From CAIWHR01 sp963734575 (GTDB lineage: Bacteria; Pseudomonadota; Gammaproteobacteria; Burkholderiales; Casimicrobiaceae), in the NCBI GenBank assembly GCA_963734575.1, contig CAVTHT010000004.1, positions 1 through 64,000 of the forward strand: 64,000 bases of DNA. Direction: 5' to 3'. A program made the position numbers and the translations under genes. Under the pieces are notes generated by a model. The model saw only the letters and a list, made by a program, of their open reading frames with translations. It searched no databases and was not told where the DNA came from. This document shows, in pieces, positions 48,551 through 58,788 of this stretch (within the stretch, counting starts at the first letter, position 1; every line of letters starts with the position of its first letter).

Positions 48551-50254
48551 ATGCCTATCGCGCGCCGACAATCAACCGGCGAACTATCACGGCGCTGCGA
48601 GCAAGGCGCCGGCAGCCGTGTCCGGATCCTCAACGTGAACAACGAGCGAATTTCGTCGGCAGCCCTGCGCCATGGAATCACGTCCACGCTCTATGTCGTG
48701 GCGTACGTCGCGCTGGATTGGGTCAGCTACATCCACCCGTTCGCCCAGCTCGCCATCACGCCGTGGAATCCGCCCCCGGGCCTGTCGCTGTTCCTGCTGC
48801 TTCGCTATGGCCTGCGCTACGTACCGGCGCTCTTCGTCGCGAGCCTGCTCGCGGAATTACTCGTTCGCGGCGTGCCGATGCACCCGCTCCTGTCGATCGG
48901 ATCGTCGGTGCTCCTCGCGTCCGCCTACGCCCTGCTGGGCGTAGCGCTTGCAGGGCCGCTGCACGTCGGCCGAAACCTCGACAACGTGCGCGACATGAAT
49001 CGCTTCGTCACCGCAGCTCTCGGCGGGCCATTGCTGATCGCGCTGGCGTACGTCGGCCTGCACGCCTCGGTCGGCGCCTTGTCCGTGGCGGATTCCGGCA
49101 AGGCAACCATCCAGTTCTGGATCGGTGATGCGATCGGCATCGTGGTGACCACGCCGCTGCTGCTGCAGCTCGCGAACCGCGGTGCGATGGCGACGCGCCG
49201 GGTCGATGCCGCGTTGGTTCTCCAATCCGCGACCGTTCTGCTCGCACTGTGGATCGTGTTCGGATTGCGGGCAACCGACGAGTACAAGTTCTTCTACCTG
49301 CTCTTCCTGCCGCTCATCTGGATCGCGATCAGTCGCGGACTGCCCGGGGCGGTCATGGCGAGCTTCGCGATCCAGCTCGGCCTGATCGCCGCCGAGGACC
49401 GTCTGACCGCGAAGGGCATCGAGCTCTGGGAGATCCAGTTCCTGATGCTGACCCTCGCGGTGACCGCGTTATACCTCGGCACCGTGGTGAGCGAACGGCG
49501 TGTCGCGCAGCGTGCGCTGATGGCGCGCGACGCCGCGCTGAACCGCGCGTTGCGCATGGCGACTGCGGGAGAGGTTGCGGCCGCTGTCGCGCACGAGATC
49601 AACCAGCCGCTGTCGGCGATCGGATCGTATGTCGATGCCTGTGCCGCAATGCTCGACAAGCCCTCGGCCTTACCCCTGCTGCGCAGCACGTTGGCCAACG
49701 TCTCGCAGGAGGTCGCACGCGCCGGCGAAGTCATTCGGCGCCTCCGTGAGTTCTTCACCACGGGGACGACCCGCCGCGAACGCGTGATGCCGCGGGCGCT
49801 GCTGCAGGGCGCGGCCGAATCGGTGGCGCCGCGCCTGGCGCAAGTGGGGATCGTTCTCGAGCTGACCTGCAGTCCGGATCTGCCGCTGGTCGACGTCGAC
49901 CGGATCCAGGTGCACGCGGTATTGCACAACCTGCTCGTCAACGCGATCGACGCGCTCGCCGACAGCCGGGATGCGGACCGGCGCATCGTCGTCGGTGCAG
50001 CGCCGGGAGCGCCCGGAATGCTCGCCCTGACCATCGCGGACACCGGCCCCGGCGTGGCGCCGGAGGCGGCGGCACGCCTGTTCGAGGCCTTCAACACGAC
50101 GAAGCCGACAGGCATGGGGCTCGGTCTCGCCATCAGCCGCTCCATCGTGGAAGCGCATGGAGGACGCCTCGGGCTGACCCGGACCGCGCTCCCGGGAGCG
50201 GCATTCGAGCTCACGCTCCCGATCGCCGGCGCGGAGGCAACGAGCCATGGCTGA
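48551..50254 (+). CDS. MASE1-type membrane sensor histidine kinase
   Basis: The N-terminal half has eight or so hydrophobic segments of the MASE1 sensor type (ITPWNPPPGLSLFLLLRYGL, GLPGAVMASFAIQLGLIAAE). The kinase part has the H box VAHEINQPLSAIGSY, N box LLVNAIDALAD, and G boxes IADTGPGV and GMGLGLAIS. It resembles FixL/TodS-class kinases and is coupled to the FixJ-type regulator that follows (overlap of eight bases). Start is uncertain: ATG 48551 or GTG 48635, the latter closer to the first membrane segment. Confidence 0.88.
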   Translation: MPIARRQSTGELSRRCEQGAGSRVRILNVNNERISSAALRHGITSTLYVVAYVALDWVSYIHPFAQLAITPWNPPPGLSLFLLLRYGLRYVPALFVASLLAELLVRGVPMHPLLSIGSSVLLASAYALLGVALAGPLHVGRNLDNVRDMNRFVTAALGGPLLIALAYVGLHASVGALSVADSGKATIQFWIGDAIGIVVTTPLLLQLANRGAMATRRVDAALVLQSATVLLALWIVFGLRATDEYKFFYLLFLPLIWIAISRGLPGAVMASFAIQLGLIAAEDRLTAKGIELWEIQFLMLTLAVTALYLGTVVSERRVAQRALMARDAALNRALRMATAGEVAAAVAHEINQPLSAIGSYVDACAAMLDKPSALPLLRSTLANVSQEVARAGEVIRRLREFFTTGTTRRERVMPRALLQGAAESVAPRLAQVGIVLELTCSPDLPLVDVDRIQVHAVLHNLLVNAIDALADSRDADRRIVVGAAPGAPGMLALTIADTGPGVAPEAAARLFEAFNTTKPTGMGLGLAISRSIVEAHGGRLGLTRTALPGAAFELTLPIAGAEATSHG

Positions 50255-50858
50255 CGGCACCGTCTACGTGGTCGAGGACGACGATGCCGTGCGCGAGTCG
50301 CTCTTGCTCCTGCTGCGTGTCAACGAGTTCCGGGCGCGCGGGTTCGCGACGGCCGGTGCATTCCTCGACGCGGTCGACGCGGGTTCGGCAGGGTGTCTGC
50401 TGCTCGATCTGCGCTTGCCGGGTACGACGGGGCTCGAGCTGCAGCGGATGCTCGCGGATCGCGGCTTCCACATGCCGGTGATCATCATCTCGGCGCATGG
50501 TGATCTCGCGGCCGCGCGCACCGCGTTCAAGGCTGGTGCGCTCGACTTCCTCGAGAAGCCCATTCAGCAGGCCGTGCTGCTTCCTGCCATTGCGGCAGCG
50601 CTGGAGCACGATCGCAGCCGGCGCGACCGGGAACGGACGACCGCCGCGTTCCGCGATCGCATGGGGCGTCTGTCGGAACGCGAGCGGCAGGTGATGTGGC
50701 ACGTGGCCGATGGGCTGCAGAATCGCGAGATCGCGCAATTGCTGGGGCTCAGTCCCCGGACCATCGAGATCTACAAGGCGCGCATGCTCGAAAAACTCCA
50801 GGTGCGCAGGCCCGCCGAGCTCGTGCGGTTGCTCCAGGACGTTCCCCGGGAAGCTTAG
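50247..50858 (+). CDS. FixJ/LuxR-type response regulator
   Basis: A 203-residue regulator with a receiver domain (VVEDDDAVRESLLLLL; phosphoacceptor in LLLDLRLPGTTGLEL; Lys in LEKPI) and a LuxR helix-turn-helix (LSERERQVMWHVADGLQNRE and LGLSPRTIEIYKARMLEKL). It overlaps the kinase gene and is its probable partner. Its place between dctP and dctQM suggests control of the TRAP genes; that is inference. Confidence 0.92.
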   Translation: MADGTVYVVEDDDAVRESLLLLLRVNEFRARGFATAGAFLDAVDAGSAGCLLLDLRLPGTTGLELQRMLADRGFHMPVIIISAHGDLAAARTAFKAGALDFLEKPIQQAVLLPAIAAALEHDRSRRDRERTTAAFRDRMGRLSERERQVMWHVADGLQNREIAQLLGLSPRTIEIYKARMLEKLQVRRPAELVRLLQDVPREA

Positions 50859-51008
50859 GCACGCGCGACGAGGGCGTGCGGTTGTGCCCACCGCGAGCGG
50901 TGCATGCGCGCTTCTATGGTGCCCGCCGTAAGGGCCGGCCCGTATTTTGGCGCAACGCTCCTCGCCGTACCATGGATGCGATCAACCGCAACCCTTGGCG
51001 GAAGACGC

Positions 51009-51419
51009 ATGCAAATCACCCAAGCCACTGCATCGACGCGAGCTTCGGCTGTCGCGCGGCCACGCATCGTTTGCGTCGATTGCGTCGATCCGGCACGGCG
51101 CGACGTGCTCATGTACTGGCTCACGCACGCCGGATACGACGTAGCGAACGCGCTGACCGATGCGCACGCCCCGCACGATCCTGTGCCGGATGGCGTCGAC
51201 GTCTTCATCACCGACCGGTTCGGACCGGGCCTCGAAGGCGAAGTCGTGATCGCGGATCTGAAGGCGCGGCAGCCTGGAGTTCGCGTGATCATCATCGGGT
51301 GTGGCGGTGCCCGCGAGCCGGCGCAATTGTCTCTCGCCCGAGTGGCAGGCGCGGATGCCACGCTGTCGAGCCCCTTCGAGCGGGAGCACGTGCTCGAGCT
51401 GCTCGACGAGCAGGGATGA
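51009..51419 (+). CDS. Degenerate receiver-domain protein
   Basis: A 136-residue single-domain protein with CheY-like layout: IVCVDCVDPARRDVLMYWL, an aspartate in VFITDRFGPGLEGE at the phosphoacceptor position, and VRVIIIGCGGAREP. The conserved Thr/Ser is replaced by Gly and the conserved Lys before Pro-Phe by Ser (LSSPFERE). It may therefore not switch by phosphorylation. ATG at 51009 is preferred; a longer in-frame ATG at 50904 lacks similarity. Its stop overlaps the antiporter start. Confidence 0.65.
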   Translation: MQITQATASTRASAVARPRIVCVDCVDPARRDVLMYWLTHAGYDVANALTDAHAPHDPVPDGVDVFITDRFGPGLEGEVVIADLKARQPGVRVIIIGCGGAREPAQLSLARVAGADATLSSPFEREHVLELLDEQG

Positions 51420-52975
51420 GCGCCACGCCTGGAGCCACGCCTGGCGCCGGGCACGTTCGCATGCAATCGTCGTCGGGACGCAATTTCCCAGCGTCTGGCA
51501 TGAGCGCACTGCAGTCGAAGGGCGTTGCCGGCAAGGCGATCCCCGTGGCCCTGGCGGCGATCCTGTTGCTGATGTCACAGCCGGCGCTCGCTTCCGACGG
51601 GGCGGACCGTACGGGATTCACGTTCCTGTGCGTGGGCATCCTGCTGCTGCTCGCGAAGATGTCGGGCCTCGTCGAGCGCATCGGGCAACCGGCCGTGCTC
51701 GGCGAGCTTGCGATCGGTGTAGCGATCGGCAACCTCCATCTGCTCGGCATACCGGGCAGCCAGCCGATCATCGCCGGGCTGGTCCACGACCCGATCCTCG
51801 AGTTCCTCGCCCAATTGGGCGTGGTGCTCCTGCTCTTCCAGATCGGTCTCGAGTCGAACATCGCAGCGATGCGGCAGGTCGGTGGACCCGCGCTCCTGGT
51901 GGCGGCGATCGGCGTGGTGGCACCGATGCTGCTCGGCACCTACGTCGTCGGTCCGTGGCTCCTCCCGGACCTGTCGTTCAATGGTCACCTCTTCGTCGGT
52001 GCAACCCTGACGGCGACGTCGGTCGGCATCACCGGCCGTGTGTTCCAGGATCTCAAGGTCCTCGGATCGGTCGAGGCCAGGATCGTCCTCGGCGCGGCAG
52101 TGATCGACGACGTGATGGGTCTGATCATCCTGGCCGTGGTGTCGGCGATCGTCACGACGGGGGGCGTCGACACGCTCGGCGTGGTCTGGATCACGGCGAA
52201 GGCGTTGCTCTTCCTGGCCGGGGCGCTCGTCATGGGGCATTTCGCGGCGCCGCGGTTCTCACGCCTCTTCTCGGCGATCCATGCCGGCACTTCGATGAAG
52301 GTGGCCGTGCTGATCTCGACGTGTCTCACGTTCGCCTGGGCGGCAAGCCTCATCGGGCTCGCGCCGATCGTGGGCGCGTTCGCGGCCGGCCTGGTGCTCG
52401 ACGAGGTTCAGTTCAAGGGCTTCGCCGAGTCACCGCTCGTGCGCGACATCCGGCGCACTGCAGCGGCGCTGGGATCGCGCGCGCAGACCGAGCTCGAGGG
52501 TGTTCTACGCAAGCACCGCCGGCACAGCCTCGAAGATCTCATCGCGCCCGTCGGGCATGTGCTCGTGCCGATGTTCTTCGTCTACACGGGCATGCAGGTC
52601 GATCTTTCGGCATTGTTCGACGCCGAAGTCCTGCTTGCCGCACTGGGCATCACTCTCGTCGCCTTCGTCGGAAAGGTCATCGCCGGAGCGGCCTCGGGAG
52701 CTGGCGTGCGCAAGTGGGTCGTCGGCTGGGGCATGGCGCCACGTGGCGAAGTGGGACTGATCTTCGCTGCCACCGGCAAGGCGCTCGGCGTGATTCCCGA
52801 TCAGGTGTTCTCGATGCTGATCGTGGTCGTGCTGCTGACGACGCTGCTGACGCCGCCGATACTCGTGGCGACGATCCGCCGCGGCGGCGTTACGGGGCCG
52901 CACGCGACGCCTGCAGGCGCGGCACCGGAGGCCGCGGGTCCGCAGCCGTTGCCCGGGGGCCGCAACCCCGCCTGA
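51416..52975 (+). CDS. CPA2-family monovalent cation/proton antiporter
   Basis: An inner-membrane protein of 519 residues with about 12 hydrophobic segments. An N-terminal signal-like segment (VALAAILLLMSQPALASD) precedes the first typical helix. Family marks are GQPAVLGELAIGVAIGNL, LGVVLLLFQIGLESN, ATLTATSVGITGRVFQDL, GAAVIDDVMGLIILA with the Asp-Asp ion site, and MAPRGEVGLIFAATGKAL. It lacks a KTN/TrkA-N domain. The ATG at 51416 overlaps the receiver gene; an internal ATG at about 51500 is possible. Confidence 0.9.
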   Translation: MSATPGATPGAGHVRMQSSSGRNFPASGMSALQSKGVAGKAIPVALAAILLLMSQPALASDGADRTGFTFLCVGILLLLAKMSGLVERIGQPAVLGELAIGVAIGNLHLLGIPGSQPIIAGLVHDPILEFLAQLGVVLLLFQIGLESNIAAMRQVGGPALLVAAIGVVAPMLLGTYVVGPWLLPDLSFNGHLFVGATLTATSVGITGRVFQDLKVLGSVEARIVLGAAVIDDVMGLIILAVVSAIVTTGGVDTLGVVWITAKALLFLAGALVMGHFAAPRFSRLFSAIHAGTSMKVAVLISTCLTFAWAASLIGLAPIVGAFAAGLVLDEVQFKGFAESPLVRDIRRTAAALGSRAQTELEGVLRKHRRHSLEDLIAPVGHVLVPMFFVYTGMQVDLSALFDAEVLLAALGITLVAFVGKVIAGAASGAGVRKWVVGWGMAPRGEVGLIFAATGKALGVIPDQVFSMLIVVVLLTTLLTPPILVATIRRGGVTGPHATPAGAAPEAAGPQPLPGGRNPA

Positions 52976-53014
52976 CGCCAGAGCGCGAATGCACGCGCGC
53001 GTCAGCGCGGCCGT

Positions 53015-54844
53015 CTATTTCGGGGCGGCCTTGAACTGATCCTCGATCGACTTCGCGGCAGCATCGTCGGACGACTGCGAATTGAGCTGCTGCTGCAGCG
53101 GATCGACCGCACCGCCTGCAGGAGGCGACGCGCCCGGCGCGTTGTCGGTTCCACTCGCCGGCGTTTCGCTGCCGCCCGCAGGCGGCGCGCCGAACGACGG
53201 CGGCTGCTGTTGCTGCTGCAGCATCTCGTCGGGCGGCAGCTCGATCTGGATCTTGTTCGGATCGACCTTGCTTTCGCCGGCCTTGTACACCATCACCATC
53301 TGCGGGAAGGTGATCACCAGCCCCACCATGATGACCTGGATGATCACGAACGGCACGGCGCCCCAGTAGATCTGTCCCGTCGTCACCTTGGCGGTGAGCC
53401 GGCCGGTGATCTTGTCGAGGTAATCCTTGGCCGGAGCGACGCTGCGGAGGTAGAAGAGTGCGAAGCCGAACGGCGGATGCATGAACGACGTCTGCATGTT
53501 GACGCCGAGCAGCACGCCGAACCAGATGAGGTCGATGCCGAGCTTCTCCGCAACCGGACCGACGAGCGGAATGATGATGAACGACAGCTCGAAGAAGTCG
53601 AGGAAGAACGCGAGGAAGAAGATCAGCACGTTCACGACGATCAGGAAGCCGAGCTGCCCGCCGGGCAGATGCAGCAGCAGGTGCTCGACCCAGACGTGGC
53701 CGTTCACGCCGTAGAACGTGAGACTGAACACCCGCGCGCCGACGAGGATGAACACGACGAAGGTCGAGAGCTTCGCCGTCGTGTCCATCGCCTGGCGCAA
53801 CAGCTTCCACGACAGGCGATTGCGCGCGAGCGCCATGATCAGCGCGCCGGATGCGCCCATGGCGCCACCTTCCGTCGGCGTCGCCACGCCCAGGAAGATG
53901 GTGCCGAGCACGAGGAAGATCAGCGCGAGCGGCGGGATCAGCACGAACACCACGCGTTCGGCGAGGAGCGACAGCAGGTGCGCCTTGATCAGGCGGTTGA
54001 TCACGGCGGCGAAGAACGCGATGCCGGCGCCGACGCTCGTCGCCACGACGATGACTTCGTCCGTCGGTGCATCCGGCGGGTAGTACAGCTTGGCGAAAGC
54101 CACCGCGCCGACGATGGCGAGCACCGTCAGCACCAGCAGCGAGCGGTTGCCGGTGCTGCCGTCGGGTTCGCGCAGCGTGCGCGCTTCGAGCGGCAGCGCA
54201 GGCGCCCACTGCGGGCGGAACGTCGATACGCCGATGGCATAGAGCGCGTAGATGCCGGCGAGCGTGATGCCCGGAATGAACGCACCCGCGTACATGTCGC
54301 CGACCGAGCGTCCCGAGCTGGTCGGCCATGATGATCAGCACGAGCGACGGCGGGATGATCTGCGCGAGGGTGCCCGAGGCGGCGATCACGCCCGTCGCGA
54401 AGCGGCGGTCGTAGCCGTAGCGCAGCATGATGGGCAAGCGAGATGAGGCCCATCGAGATGACGGAAGCCGCAACCACGCCGGTCGTCGCCGCGAGCAGCG
54501 CGCCGACGAAGATCACGGCGTAGGCGAGGCCGCCGCGCAGCGGTCCGAAGAGCTGGCCGATGGTGTCGAGCAGGTCCTCGGCCATGCCGCTTCGTTCGAG
54601 GATCAATCCCATGAACGTGAAGAACGGCACGGCAAGCAGGGTGTCGTTGCGACATGACGCCCCACACCCGCTCGGGCAGCGCCTGCACCAGCGCTGGCGT
54701 GAGCAGACCGAGGTTGATGCCGACCAGCGCGTACGCGATGCCCACCGCAGCGAGCGAGAAGGCGACCGGATAACCGAGCAGCAGGACGACGATCAGGCTG
54801 AGGAACATCAGCGGCGCGATGTTCTCGATGAGGAACGCGGTCAT
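53015..54844 (-). CDS. dctM: TRAP transporter large permease, DctM type (three frameshifts)
   Basis: The integral membrane subunit of the TRAP transporter, beginning MTAFLIENIAPLMFLSLIVV. Frames are joined at about 54650 (extra C), 54436 (extra T, CTTGCCC) and 54318 (extra base), recovering FFTFMGLILERSGMAEDLLD, SVISMGLISLPIMLRYGYDR and MYAGAFIPGITLAGIYALYA. The 1830 bases equal 608 residues plus three. After the last helix comes a cytosolic tail of about 90 residues rich in Gln, Pro and Ala, beyond normal DctM length. ATGA overlap with dctQ. Confidence 0.9.
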
Positions 54845-55470
54845 TTGCGCTGCTCCGCCTGCTGCGCGATCTCCCGGGCGAGGTTTTCCTCGCCGCGCGC
54901 GCGCAGGATCTCCTCGGCGAGCTCCTCTTCGGCGGTCTTCTTCACCACCTTCTCGCTGGGATCGGGAATGAGGCCTTTCAGGAACGCGATGCGCTTGATG
55001 AGCTCGGACAGTCCCTGGATCGCGAGGATCGCGAAGCCGATCGGCATCAGCAGGCGCGCCGGCCAGATGATGAGGCCGCCGGCGTTGGTGGAGACCTCGT
55101 TGCGCTCCCAGGTGTCGACGAACACGGGCCAGGCGAGCCAGGCGATGAGGATCGCCATGGGCAGGAGGAAGAAGATCGTGCCGATGATGTCGATCCAGGC
55201 CTGCGTCCGCTTGGACAGGCGCCCGGCGATCACGTCGATGCGCACGTGCTCGTTGCGCAGAAGGGTGTAGCCCGCGCCGAGGAGGAACACGGCGGAGAAG
55301 AGGTACCACTGGATCTCGAGGAGCCCGTTCGAGCTCCAATTGAACGCCTTGCGCACGACGGCGTTCGCTGCACTGATGAGAACGGTCGCGAGGATCAACC
55401 AGTACAACCCGTGACCGAGCCGCTCGTTCCAGCGGTCGATGAACCGGGACAACGCAAGCAGGCTGTTCAA
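54841..55470 (-). CDS. dctQ: TRAP transporter small permease, DctQ type
   Basis: A 209-residue protein with four membrane helices (LYWLILATVLISAANAVV, WYLFSAVFLLGAGYTLL, FLLPMAILIAWLAWPVF, LLMPIGFAILAIQGLSELI) and a charged C-terminal helix of about 45 residues (EKVVKKTAEEELAEEILRAR). The TTG at 55470 is chosen because GGGGAG lies at good distance. It leads the dctQM pair; the matching receptors are presumably the tandem dctP genes on the other strand, 5 kb away. Confidence 0.9.
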   Translation of the reverse strand: MNSLLALSRFIDRWNERLGHGLYWLILATVLISAANAVVRKAFNWSSNGLLEIQWYLFSAVFLLGAGYTLLRNEHVRIDVIAGRLSKRTQAWIDIIGTIFFLLPMAILIAWLAWPVFVDTWERNEVSTNAGGLIIWPARLLMPIGFAILAIQGLSELIKRIAFLKGLIPDPSEKVVKKTAEEELAEEILRARGEENLAREIAQQAEQRK

Positions 55471-55715
55471 GAAGACTCCCCTCGAGCGTTCGCGGCGGTG
55501 TGGGATGGGCTTCGCCGACGACGGCGTACGGCAGCGTCATGCGTGCCGTCGGGCGCGACGGATTATAGGGGTTTGCCATTACGCCGGCCAGAGAGGCCGC
55601 GCGAGGTCGCTCGCATCCGGCACAAGGCCCCGCAGCCGCGGGACGGCGGGGCGGCGAATGCTAAAATCATCGACTCAGCGGTAGGTTGCCGCGCCCTGGT
55701 TCTCCGGATTCCATC

Positions 55716-56963
55716 ATGTTTCATCGGTCCCTTTCCCTTGCCCAATCCGACCCGGAGCTGTGGTCCGCCATCGCGGCCGAGACGCAGCGGCAGGAGGACC
55801 ACATCGAGCTGATCGCGTCCGAGAACTACGCGAGTCCGGCCGTCATGGCCGCGCAGGGATCACAGCTCACCAACAAGTACGCGGAAGGCTATCCGGGCAA
55901 GCGCTACTACGGCGGTTGCGAATATGTCGACATCGCCGAACAGCTGGCGATCGATCGCGTGAAGCGGCTCTTCCACGCCGAGGCCGCCAACGTCCAGCCC
56001 CATTCCGGTGCACAGGCCAACCAGGCCGTCTTCTTCGCGGCGCTCAAGCCCGGCGACACCATCCTCGGGATGTCGCTGCCACACGGCGGTCACCTGACGC
56101 ATGGCTCGCCCGTGAACATGAGCGGGAAGTGGTTCAACGTCATTGCCTACGGCCTGCACCCCGAGACCGAGCTCATCGACTACGACGCTGCGGAAGCGCT
56201 GGCGCAGCGCCACAAGCCCAAGCTGATCGTCGCCGGCGCCTCGGCGTACTCGCGGGTCATCGACTGGAAGCGGTTCCGCGCCATTGCCGATTCGGTCGGC
56301 GCACCCCTCATGGTGGACATGGCGCACTACGCCGGACTCGTTGCGGCCGACGTCTATCCGAGCCCGGTAGGCATTGCGCAGTTCGTCACCAGCACCACGC
56401 ACAAGACGCTGCGCGGGCCGCGCGGCGGCATCATCCTCATGGCGGCGGAGCACGAGAAGGCGATCAATTCCGCCGTCTTCCCGGGGCTGCAGGGCGGACC
56501 ACTGATGCACGTCATCGCCGCCAAGGCGGCCGCATTCGGCGAGGCCCTGACCAAGGAGTTCCGGCACTACCAGGAGCAGACGCTGGAGAACGCGCGCGTG
56601 CTTGCCAAGGTCCTGCAGGAGCGTGGGCTGCGCATCGTCTCGGGCGGCACCGACAGCCACATGTTCCTCGTCGACCTGCGGGCGAAAAGGCTCACGGGCA
56701 AGGAGGCGGAGGCCGCGCTGTCGCGCGCGCACATCACCGTGAACAAGAACGCGATCCCGAACGATCCCGAGAAGCCTTTCGTCACCTCGGGCATCCGCAT
56801 CGGCAGCCCGGCCATCACCACGCGCGGCTTCAGGGAGATCGAGACGGAGGAGCTCGGCCATCTCCTCGCCGACGTGCTCGACGCGCCCGCCGACGACGCC
56901 TCGCTTCGCCGCGTCGCGCAGGGTGTCGCGACGCTGACGGCGAAGTTTCCGGTGTACCGGTGA
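55716..56963 (+). CDS. glyA: Serine hydroxymethyltransferase
   Basis: A PLP enzyme of 415 residues interconverting serine and glycine with tetrahydrofolate. Marks are HIELIASENYASPAVMAAQG, NKYAEGYPGKRYYGGCEYVD and the lysine site TSTTHKTLRGPRGGIIL. MFHRSLSLAQSDPELW at 55716 is chosen over an upstream in-frame start as homologues start here. It leads the glyA-nrdR-ribD-ribE series. Intact. Confidence 0.97.
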   Translation: MFHRSLSLAQSDPELWSAIAAETQRQEDHIELIASENYASPAVMAAQGSQLTNKYAEGYPGKRYYGGCEYVDIAEQLAIDRVKRLFHAEAANVQPHSGAQANQAVFFAALKPGDTILGMSLPHGGHLTHGSPVNMSGKWFNVIAYGLHPETELIDYDAAEALAQRHKPKLIVAGASAYSRVIDWKRFRAIADSVGAPLMVDMAHYAGLVAADVYPSPVGIAQFVTSTTHKTLRGPRGGIILMAAEHEKAINSAVFPGLQGGPLMHVIAAKAAAFGEALTKEFRHYQEQTLENARVLAKVLQERGLRIVSGGTDSHMFLVDLRAKRLTGKEAEAALSRAHITVNKNAIPNDPEKPFVTSGIRIGSPAITTRGFREIETEELGHLLADVLDAPADDASLRRVAQGVATLTAKFPVYR

Positions 56964-57136
56964 CGGCGACTGGCCTTATGCAGTCCGCATTCATCGGCGC
57001 GAGCGTGCGCGCGGTGCTGCGTACTGGCGAACGCACGCCGCGATGTCCGTCGACCATGCGTACCGGTGCATCGCTGTCCCATACCGCGATCTCATCGGGC
57101 ATTCCGTATCCGCCGTCCGACCTCTGACTGCCGAAA

Positions 57137-57635
57137 ATGAAATGCCCCTTCTGCGGCAGCGCCGACACCCAGGTGATCGACTCGCGCGTCTCGGAACCGG
57201 GCGACAGCATCCGCCGGCGCCGGCGGTGCCTGCAGTGCCAGAAGCGCTTCACCACCTACGAGACCGCCGAGCTGCGGCTGCCGCAGGTCGTCAAGACCGA
57301 CGGCACGCGGGCGGACTTCGACACCGCCAAGATTCGCAATGGCTTCACCCGCGCCTTGCACAAGCGTCCGGTGCCGACGGAGCTCGTCGACCAGGCCGTC
57401 GAGGGCATCGTGCAGCAGGTGCTCTCGCTCGGTGAGCGGGAGATCCCGTCGCGGGCGATCGGCGAGATGGTGATGCAGGAGCTCTACAAGCTCGACAAGG
57501 TCGCGTACATACGCTTCGCGTCGGTGTACCGCAGCTTCCAGGATGTCGAGGACTTCCGCGATGCGGTGCGCAACATCAAGCAGACGCTAGCGCGGGCGCC
57601 CGTGGCGTTCGCGCCGGACCCGGCAGGTCGCCTAG
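57137..57635 (+). CDS. nrdR: Transcriptional repressor NrdR (3' end disturbed)
   Basis: NrdR represses ribonucleotide reductase genes by binding NrdR boxes in a nucleotide-dependent way. The zinc ribbon (MKCPFCGSADTQVIDSR and CLQCQKRFTTYE) and the ATP-cone (LPQVVKTDGTRADFDTAKIR to VAYIRFASVYRSFQDVEDF) are intact. After NIKQTL no stop occurs in frame and the frame runs on into ribD; a TAG at 57633 in the +1 frame gives 165 residues if one base was inserted near 57600-57630. The true end is therefore uncertain by some tens of bases. Confidence 0.9.
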
Positions 57636-57662
57636 CACGCGATGGCTGCCGCTGCGCCGCAG

Positions 57663-58788
57663 ATGCCGGATGCCCGCGCGACGATGGACGCCGGCGGCGC
57701 CGAGCGCGCGTACATGGCGCGCGCGCTCGTCGCTCGCTGAGCAGGGACTGTTCACCACCACCCCCAATCCGCGCGTCGGCTGCGTGCTCGTCCGCGCCGG
57801 CCGGATCATCGGCGAGGGATTTCACGAGCGCGCCGGCGGCCCGCATGCCGAAGTGCAGGCCATCGCGGATGCGCGAGGCGCGCGGCGAGGACACCCGCGG
57901 GGCGACCGCGTACGTGACGCTCGAGCCGTGCAATCACCGCGGTCGCACCGGTCCGTGCTCGGAAGCACTCATTCGGGCGGGTGTTGCGCGCGTGGTGGCG
58001 GCGATGGCGGATCCCGATCCCGTCGCCGGCAACGGTGCGGAACGCCTGCGCGCCGCCGGGATCGATGTCGCGATCGGACTTCTCGAAGCGGAGGCGCGTG
58101 ACCTCAATCCCGGCTTCATCTCGCGCCTGGAGCGCGGTCGGCCGTGGGTGCGTCTCAAGGCCGCCGCGAGCCTCGATGGTCGCACGGCGCTCGTCGACGG
58201 CCAGAGCCAGTGGATCACCAGCGCGGAAGCGCGCGCCGACGGACACCGCTGGCGCGCGCGGGCTTGCGCGATCCTCACGGGCATCGGCACGGTGCGCCAG
58301 GACGATCCGCAAATGACCGTGCGCGACGTGCCGACGCCGCGCCAGCCGCTGCGCATCGTCGTCGATCGCAGTGCGCAGGTGCCGCCCGGTGCACGTGTGC
58401 TGCAGGGTGGTCCGGTGCTGATCGTGACGGCGGGCGCGCGCAATCCCGCATGGCCGGCGGGTGTCGAGGTCTTGCATCTTCCGGACGGCAACGACCGCAT
58501 CGATCTCGCCGCAACTGATGCGCACGCTCGCGCAACGCGAGATCAACGAGGTTCATGTCGAGGCGGGTGCCGGCCTCAATGGTGCGCTGCTGGAAGCCGG
58601 ACTGGTGGACGAGCTGCTGCTGTACCTCGCACCCTGCATGATCGGCGATCCCGCGCGCGGCATGGCTGACCTGCGGCACGGGGGTCTCGCAGCCCTCGAT
58701 CGAGCGGATCGCGCTCGAATTCTCTCGAGTGGATCGGATCGGTCCGGACCTGCGGGTGCTGGCCCGCGTGCGTGCGAAGGAGCGTTGA
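57663..58788 (+). CDS. ribD: Bifunctional riboflavin deaminase/reductase RibD (four frameshifts)
   Basis: RibD does the second and third steps of riboflavin synthesis. The pieces, in order, are MPDARATMDAGGAERAYMAR; LFTTTPNPRVGCVLVRAGRI and GGPHAEVQAIADARG; TRGATAYVTLEPCNHRGRTG to the reductase start VRLKAAASLDGRTALVDG; then REINEVHVEAGAGLNGALLE; and a final ALEFSRVDRIGPDLRVLARV. Shifts are near 57735, 57880, 58510 and 58680. The 1126 bases fit 373 residues plus four inserted bases. The deaminase zinc site (HAE and PCNHRGRTGPC) is complete. TGATG overlap with ribE. Confidence 0.9.

Noticed and set aside
53015..54844. Programmed frameshifting in dctM, rhlE or ribD
   Set aside because: Shifts occur at different unrelated sequences, several per gene, without slippery heptamers or a common context; single inserted bases explain them.
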